Assembly: GCA_037130535.1 (NCBI GenBank)
Contig: JBAXSU010000020.1
Coordinates: forward strand, 1 to 28,433
DNA length: 28,433 nt
Reading direction: 5' to 3'
Source of the DNA: VFMC01 sp037130535
Lineage (GTDB): Bacteria > Actinomycetota > Acidimicrobiia > Acidimicrobiales > Ilumatobacteraceae
Positions 24,109 to 28,433 of this stretch are shown piece by piece. Each line of letters begins with the position of its first letter. Positions within the stretch are counted from its first letter, which is position 1. The position numbers were made by a program, and so were the translations under genes. The notes below the pieces were generated by a model, which saw nothing but the letters and a program-made list of their open reading frames with translations, did not search any database and was not told where the DNA came from.

Positions 24109-24114
24109 ACCCTA
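24109..24114 (-). promoter_or_regulatory. Candidate -10 box (TAGGGT) for ybaK
   Basis: On the minus strand TAGGGT fits TANNNT, 8 bases before the GTG at 24100. An overlapping TATAGG (24111-24116) gives an alternative register. The same AT-rich spot could serve the divergent oxidoreductase as TATACG, less convincingly. Confidence 0.35.
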
Positions 24115-24149
24115 TACGGCGGCCAGCAGTGCCGTGGCAGAATGCCGAC

Positions 24150-27100
24150 GTGGCTGCCCGACTCGACTATCGCATCGACGACCGCTACCGACGCGACGAG
24201 GGCACGGTGTTCATGAGCGGTGCCCAGGCCCTGGCCCGGGTGCCGCTCGAGCAGTTGCGAGTCGACCGGCGGGCCGCATGGAACACCGCCGCGTACGTGA
24301 CCGGCTACCCGGGCAGCCCCCTCGCCGGGTTCGACCGCGATGCCACCGCGGCGGCTGCCCTGGCCGATGCCGACGGCTACCGCTACGTGTTCCAGCCCGG
24401 CATGAACGAAGAGCTCGCCGCCACCGCGGTGATGGGCGCGCAGCTGAGTTCGGGCCTGCGTTCGGCGCAGTACGACGGGGTGATCGGCTGCTGGTACGGC
24501 AAGGGTCCGGGCCTCGACCGGGCCAGCGATGCGCTGCGCCACGCAGTGATGGCCGGCGCATCGGCGCGCGGCGGTGCGGTGGCGCTGGTGGGCGAAGACC
24601 CCAGCGCGAAGAGCAGCACGCTGCCCACCTCCAGCGACGTCACGCTGGTCGACCTGCGCATCCCCACGCTGTACCCCGGCGATGTGCAAGAAGCAGTCGA
24701 CCTCGGCCGCCACGCCATCGCCATGTCGCGTGCCTCGGGAGCGTGGACGGCCATCCGCATCGTCGAGGTGGTGGCCGACGGCACCGGCACGGTGGAGCTG
24801 CACCCCGAGCGCATCGTGCCCGTCATCCCCACCGTCGAGATCGACGGCCGGCCGTTCGTGCCCCACGCCGACGGCCAACTGCTCACCCCGCACACCATTC
24901 GCATGGAGGCCGAACTGCACTACACCCGGCTCGAACTGGCACGGCGCTACGGGGTCGACAACGGGCTGAACCGCATCACGGTGCACGGTCCGAACGACTG
25001 GATCGGCGTTGCTGCCGCGGGCCACACGTACCACGAGGTACGCGAGGCGCTGGCGGTGCTGGGTCTGCGCACCGACGACGACCTCCGCGCTGCAGGTGTG
25101 CGTCTGCTGCAGGTGCTGATGCCCTGGCCGCTCGACCCGGCCGTGGTGCGCGAGTTCGGCCACGACCTCGCCGAAGTGGTGGTGGTGGAGGACAAGAACC
25201 AGACGCTCGAACTGGCGGTCACCGCAGCGCTGTATCCACTGGCCACGCGGCCCGCGGTGGTGGGCCGCCGCACACCCGATGGGCACCCGCTGATGCCCTC
25301 GACCGGGTCGCTGTCGGCCGACACCATCGCCACCCAACTGCGCACCCGGTTGGTGCAGCGCATCGCCGGCGAACGCCTCGACGCACCCGTTCAACGCGCC
25401 GCGGCACTGGCCGGCAGGCGGATCCCGCTGGCGGTGAACCGCACGCCGTACTTCTGCTCGGGCTGCCCGCACAACACCTCCACCCAGGCGCCCGAGGGCC
25501 ACCTCGTCGGTGCCGGTATCGGCTGCCACACGATGGTCGCGCTCATGGAACCCGGCCGGTACGGCGAGATCGTCGGCGTCACCGCGATGGGTTGCGAGGG
25601 TGCGCAGTGGTTCGGCATGGCGCCGTTCGTGGGCGACGAGCACCTCGTGCAGAACATCGGCGACGGCACCCTGTTCCACTCGGGCCTCACCGCCGTGCGC
25701 GCTGCCGTGGCCAACGGGGCGAACATCACCTACAAGGTGCTCTACAACGGCACGGTGGCGATGACCGGCGGGCAGGACCCGTTCGGGCAACTCGACGTCC
25801 CGCAGCTCGCGCAGGTGTTCCTGAGCGAGGGCGTGCGGCGCGTGCTGGTGACCACCGACGATGTGGGCCGCTACCGCAGCGGCGAGCGTGCTGCGGCCAT
25901 GCCCACCGGCGTGGAGGTGTGGGACCGCAGCCGCATCGTCGAGGCGCAGGAGGTGCTGGCGCGGGTGCCGGGCACCACGGTGCTCATCCACGACCAGCGC
26001 TGCGCGGCAGAGAAGCGACGCGACCGCAAGCGCGGCCGCATCGCCGACCCGGGGTTCAAGGTGGTCATCGCCGACCGGGTGTGCGAGGGCTGCGGCGACT
26101 GCGGCGCGAAGAGCAACTGCCTCAGCGTCGTGCCCACCGACACCGCGTTCGGACGAAAGACCCGCATCGACCAGGGGTCGTGCAACCTCGACGCCAGTTG
26201 TCTGCAGGGCGACTGCCCGTCGTTCCTCACTGTGCGGCCTTCGCGCCGTACCCGCGCGGGCGCCCCCGCACGGCGCACCGCCCCACCCACCATCGACGTG
26301 GCGTCGCTCCCCGAGCCGCACGTGGTGGTGCCCACCGACCGCTGCACCATCCGCCTCAGCGGTATCGGCGGCACGGGTGTGGTGACGGTCAGCCAGGTGC
26401 TGGGCACCGCGGCGATGCTCGATGGGTTCGACGTGCGCGGCCTCGACCAGACCGGGCTGTCGCAGAAGGCCGGCCCGGTGGTCAGCGATGTGCGCCTGTC
26501 GCGCGGCGGCCCGCAAGCGTCGAACCGGGCGACGCTCGGGTCGGTCGACACGCTGCTTGCGTTCGACCTGCTGGTGGCGGCGAGCGACACCCACCTGGGC
26601 GCGTCGTCGCCCGACCGGACGCACGCGGTGGCATCGACTGCGGCCGTGGCCACGGGGTCGATGGTGGTGCATCCCGACACCCCGTACCCCATGCGCGAAG
26701 CCGTCGAACGGATCGAGCAAGCCAGCCACTCACTCGCCACCACCGATGCCGTCGAATCCACCACGGCGCTCTTGGGCGACCCCGCCACGGCCAACGTCTA
26801 CCTGCTCGGCTTCGCCCTGCAGCACGGCTTGGTGCCGGTGTCGGTGGACAGCATCGAGCGAGCGATCGAACTGAACGGCGTGGCCGTAGGTGCCAACCTC
26901 GCCGCATTCCGCGCCGGCCGGCGTGCCGCGACCCGGCCGACGGCAGCAGCCGGCGCCCAGGCGGCAGGTGACTCGGCGGGCGAATCGACCGACGCGCTCG
27001 TCGACCGGTTGGCCGCCGACCTGCGCGGCTACCAGTCGGCGCGCTACGCGCAGCAGTACCGCGACGTGGTCGCCCGCGCCGGGGCTATCGGCTCGGCCGA

Positions 27101-27602
27101 GTTCACCGAGGCCGTCGCCGTGCACCTGCACAAGCTGATGGCCTACAAGGACGAGTACGAGGTGGCCCGCCTGCTGCTGGCCCCCGAGGCGCGTGCAGCG
27201 GCCGAGGCCGTCGCCGGCCCGGGCGCCCGGGTGACGTGGAACCTGCACCCGCCCGCGCTGCGCTCGCTGGGCATGCAGCGCAAACTGCGCCTCGGCCGCT
27301 GGGCCACGCCACTCTTCATCGGTCTGCGTGCCGGGCGACGGTTGCGCGGTACGCCGCTCGACGTGTTCGGCTGGGCGTCGTTGCGGCGCCTCGAGCGCGC
27401 GCTGCGCGACGAGTACAGCGCCGCCGTCGACACGCTGGTCGCTGCGCTCGGTTCGTCACCGCACCCCGAGCGCCTCGCCGAGGCCGTCGCCATCGCCTCG
27501 CTCCCCGACCGCGTGCGCGGTTACGAGCACCTCAAGCGCGAACGCGGCGAGGCGTACCGCACCGAACTCGCCGCCCGCCTCGCCGCCTTCACCGCCACCT
27601 GA
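24150..27602 (+). CDS. Indolepyruvate:ferredoxin oxidoreductase, fused alpha-beta form
   Basis: 1150 residues combining all parts of a 2-oxoacid:ferredoxin oxidoreductase that turns aryl-pyruvates from aromatic amino acids into acyl-CoA. In order: a pyrimidine-binding domain with 'YPGSPLAGFD' (53-62) and 'YGKGPGLDRASD' (116-127); a domain with 'YFCSGCPHN' near 433 and the thiamine diphosphate loop 'IGDGTLFHSG' near 502, closed by 'NITYKVLYNGTVAMTGGQ'; a cysteine region near 645-690 with 'CEGCGDCGAKSNC' and 'CNLDASCLQGDCP'; and a gamma-type domain from about 738 ('GIGGTGVVTV', 'GLSQKAGPVVSDVRLS'). The last 200 residues ('HKLMAYKDEYEVARLLL') are typical of the fused bacterial type. I chose GTG 24150; GTG 24129 is an in-frame alternative. 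It is monocistronic here, with two hairpins after its stop. Confidence 0.93.
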   Translation: MAARLDYRIDDRYRRDEGTVFMSGAQALARVPLEQLRVDRRAAWNTAAYVTGYPGSPLAGFDRDATAAAALADADGYRYVFQPGMNEELAATAVMGAQLSSGLRSAQYDGVIGCWYGKGPGLDRASDALRHAVMAGASARGGAVALVGEDPSAKSSTLPTSSDVTLVDLRIPTLYPGDVQEAVDLGRHAIAMSRASGAWTAIRIVEVVADGTGTVELHPERIVPVIPTVEIDGRPFVPHADGQLLTPHTIRMEAELHYTRLELARRYGVDNGLNRITVHGPNDWIGVAAAGHTYHEVREALAVLGLRTDDDLRAAGVRLLQVLMPWPLDPAVVREFGHDLAEVVVVEDKNQTLELAVTAALYPLATRPAVVGRRTPDGHPLMPSTGSLSADTIATQLRTRLVQRIAGERLDAPVQRAAALAGRRIPLAVNRTPYFCSGCPHNTSTQAPEGHLVGAGIGCHTMVALMEPGRYGEIVGVTAMGCEGAQWFGMAPFVGDEHLVQNIGDGTLFHSGLTAVRAAVANGANITYKVLYNGTVAMTGGQDPFGQLDVPQLAQVFLSEGVRRVLVTTDDVGRYRSGERAAAMPTGVEVWDRSRIVEAQEVLARVPGTTVLIHDQRCAAEKRRDRKRGRIADPGFKVVIADRVCEGCGDCGAKSNCLSVVPTDTAFGRKTRIDQGSCNLDASCLQGDCPSFLTVRPSRRTRAGAPARRTAPPTIDVASLPEPHVVVPTDRCTIRLSGIGGTGVVTVSQVLGTAAMLDGFDVRGLDQTGLSQKAGPVVSDVRLSRGGPQASNRATLGSVDTLLAFDLLVAASDTHLGASSPDRTHAVASTAAVATGSMVVHPDTPYPMREAVERIEQASHSLATTDAVESTTALLGDPATANVYLLGFALQHGLVPVSVDSIERAIELNGVAVGANLAAFRAGRRAATRPTAAAGAQAAGDSAGESTDALVDRLAADLRGYQSARYAQQYRDVVARAGAIGSAEFTEAVAVHLHKLMAYKDEYEVARLLLAPEARAAAEAVAGPGARVTWNLHPPALRSLGMQRKLRLGRWATPLFIGLRAGRRLRGTPLDVFGWASLRRLERALRDEYSAAVDTLVAALGSSPHPERLAEAVAIASLPDRVRGYEHLKRERGEAYRTELAARLAAFTAT

Positions 27603-27612
27603 CCGCGGCCCC

Positions 27613-27649
27613 TGTCGACTTCGGGCCCCTCGCCGGCCCCAACTCGACA
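27613..27649. repeat. Hairpin repeat, copy 1 (37 bp)
   Basis: TGTCGA, C, TT, C, GGGCC, a 7-base loop, GGCCC, C, AA, C, TCGACA. The arms pair except for two C.C mismatches placed symmetrically. It starts 10 bases after the oxidoreductase stop. Copy 2 matches it at 34 of 37 positions. Confidence 0.8.
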
Positions 27650-27675
27650 CGCCCCCGTCATCACCGCCTGGCCCA

Positions 27676-27712
27676 TGTCGACTTCAGGCCCCTCAGCGGC
27701 CCCAACTCGACA
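27676..27712. repeat. Hairpin repeat, copy 2 (37 bp)
   Basis: Same layout as copy 1, 63 bp downstream: TGTCGA, C, TT, C, AGGCC, a 7-base loop, GGCCC, C, AA, C, TCGACA. One extra A.C mismatch sits in the inner stem and two changes in the loop. It ends 12 bases before the convergent fucosidase stop, so the pair fills the 122-bp gap and probably acts as a two-way terminator. Confidence 0.8.
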
Positions 27713-27724
27713 CGCGGCACGTCG

Positions 27725-28433
27725 TCAGCCGCGGATCTCGAAGACGGTGGCGGGGGCGGCGGGGAGATGGTCGGGCAGTGAGATCAGCAGGTCGGTGCCA
27801 CCGTCGCTGCCGGGGCGGGTGGTGTGCGGCAGCACCCGGTCGTTGCCGAGCATGCGCACCTCAGTGCCCTCACCCACCGGCACATCCGGCAGGCGCACCT
27901 CGTGGGCGAGTGCGCCGTTCACGATGGCGTACACCTGCCCAGCCGCACCCTGGGTGAAGCGCACGTCGTGCCCATCGGCGGTGGTGCCGCTGTGGCGCAG
28001 CCACGGCCGGGTGCCGTAGATGGCCGCGCCGTTCACCCGCAGCCACCAGCCGAGGCCGGTGAGGCGCACGGCCTGGGCGAGGGGGATGACGCCGTCGGCG
28101 GTGGGGCCGACGTTCAGCAGCAGGTTGCCACCGCGGGCGACGATGTCGACGAGCATCCACACCAGATCGTCGACCGCGGGCATCGTCGCCTCGGTCTCCA
28201 TCCGGTTGTAGCCGAACGACCTGCCGATACCCCGGCAGACCTCCCACTTCCGCACGTCGTCGGCCTTGGTGCTGTACTCGGGCGTGGAGAAGTCGGCGTG
28301 CAGCGTGCCTGCACGCACGGCCAGGATGTTCCACCGGTCGTTCACCACACCGTGCGGCACGCGGTCGTAGTAGTAGCCGAAGATGTCGTTCGGGTCGGCG
28401 GTCATCGGCCAGGCGATGTCGTTCCACAGCACG
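27725..28433 (-). CDS. GH29 alpha-L-fucosidase, C-terminal part (5' end outside window)
   Basis: The frame is open to the right edge of the window; about 236 residues of an expected 420-450 or more are visible. The segment starts at 'VLWNDIAWP', whose Asp (codon 28418-28420) aligns with the catalytic nucleophile of GH29 enzymes such as the Thermotoga one. Then follow 'YYYDRVPHGVVNDRW', 'RGIGRSFGYNRMETE' with candidate acid/base glutamates, 'RGGNLLLNVGPTADG', and 'NGAAIYGTRPW' at the end of the barrel. A C-terminal beta-sandwich of about 90 residues finishes the protein. It would release L-fucose from glycans. Whether it carries a signal peptide cannot be seen. It converges on the oxidoreductase gene across the hairpin repeats. 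Confidence 0.93.
   Translation of the reverse strand, partial: VLWNDIAWPMTADPNDIFGYYYDRVPHGVVNDRWNILAVRAGTLHADFSTPEYSTKADDVRKWEVCRGIGRSFGYNRMETEATMPAVDDLVWMLVDIVARGGNLLLNVGPTADGVIPLAQAVRLTGLGWWLRVNGAAIYGTRPWLRHSGTTADGHDVRFTQGAAGQVYAIVNGALAHEVRLPDVPVGEGTEVRMLGNDRVLPHTTRPGSDGGTDLLISLPDHLPAAPATVFEIRG

Noticed and set aside
23574..26729. A minus-strand open frame of 1051 codons opposite the oxidoreductase gene
   Set aside because: It has the arginine/histidine/glycine-rich composition of an antisense shadow of GC-rich coding DNA and no recognisable domain; the plus-strand protein is clearly conserved.

Overview
The window is high-GC, gene-dense DNA with mostly GTG/ATG starts, short gaps and many ATGA stop/start overlaps. 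The families present (SCO6745-type protein, DUF6671 protein, DrrA/DrrB-type exporter, Thermus/Rickettsia-type isocitrate dehydrogenase, GatCAB, fused indolepyruvate oxidoreductase) point to an Actinomycetota chromosome. An acidimicrobial (Ilumatobacter-like) host is my inference, not proven. No rRNA, tRNA, CRISPR, insertion sequence or phage gene was seen, and no gene-free stretch reaches 300 bases.

Layout. 1-483: 3' part of an SCO6745-family gene. 488-1030 (-): thiol peroxidase of the glutathione peroxidase family, divergent from an M20 amidohydrolase (1094-2353, +). 2331-2693 (-): winged-helix regulator, divergent from a three-gene operon 2776-5476 (+): isocitrate dehydrogenase, a small protein that looks like a free copy of the dehydrogenase C-terminal domain, and a DUF6671 zinc-ribbon protein. 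A 42-bp dyad lies between regulator and operon, and a strong hairpin ends the operon at 5496-5538. 14397-5558 (-): one long run of GH36 alpha-galactosidase, a membrane-embedded patatin/cPLA2-like hydrolase, gatC-gatA-gatB and a methyltransferase. 14466-15311 (+): galT, divergent from the alpha-galactosidase. 18124-15314 (-): 2[4Fe-4S] ferredoxin, alpha/beta hydrolase, lgt and enoyl-CoA hydratase. 18221-18832 (+): TetR regulator with its own palindrome. 20751-18859 (-): TPR plus HD-GYP protein that appears to start at CTG. 20917-23587 (+): M48 protease and a DrrAB-like ABC exporter. 24100-23594 (-): YbaK deacylase. 24150-27602 (+): fused indolepyruvate:ferredoxin oxidoreductase. 27613-27712: two copies of a 37-bp hairpin repeat. 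27725-28433 (-): 3' part of a GH29 alpha-L-fucosidase.

How the genes fit together. Most are housekeeping or catabolic: TCA cycle, tRNA amidation, lipoprotein maturation, acyl-CoA and aromatic 2-oxoacid oxidation with a ferredoxin acceptor, and use of galactosides and fucosides. No complete defence or mobile system is visible. The parts that look least described are the icd - IDH-C-like - DUF6671 operon with its long operator, the split membrane patatin, the GalT lacking its second metal site, the CTG-initiated TPR-HD-GYP gene, the tandem hairpin repeat, and a recurrent TANNNT box 6-8 nt before start codons that suggests leaderless mRNAs.
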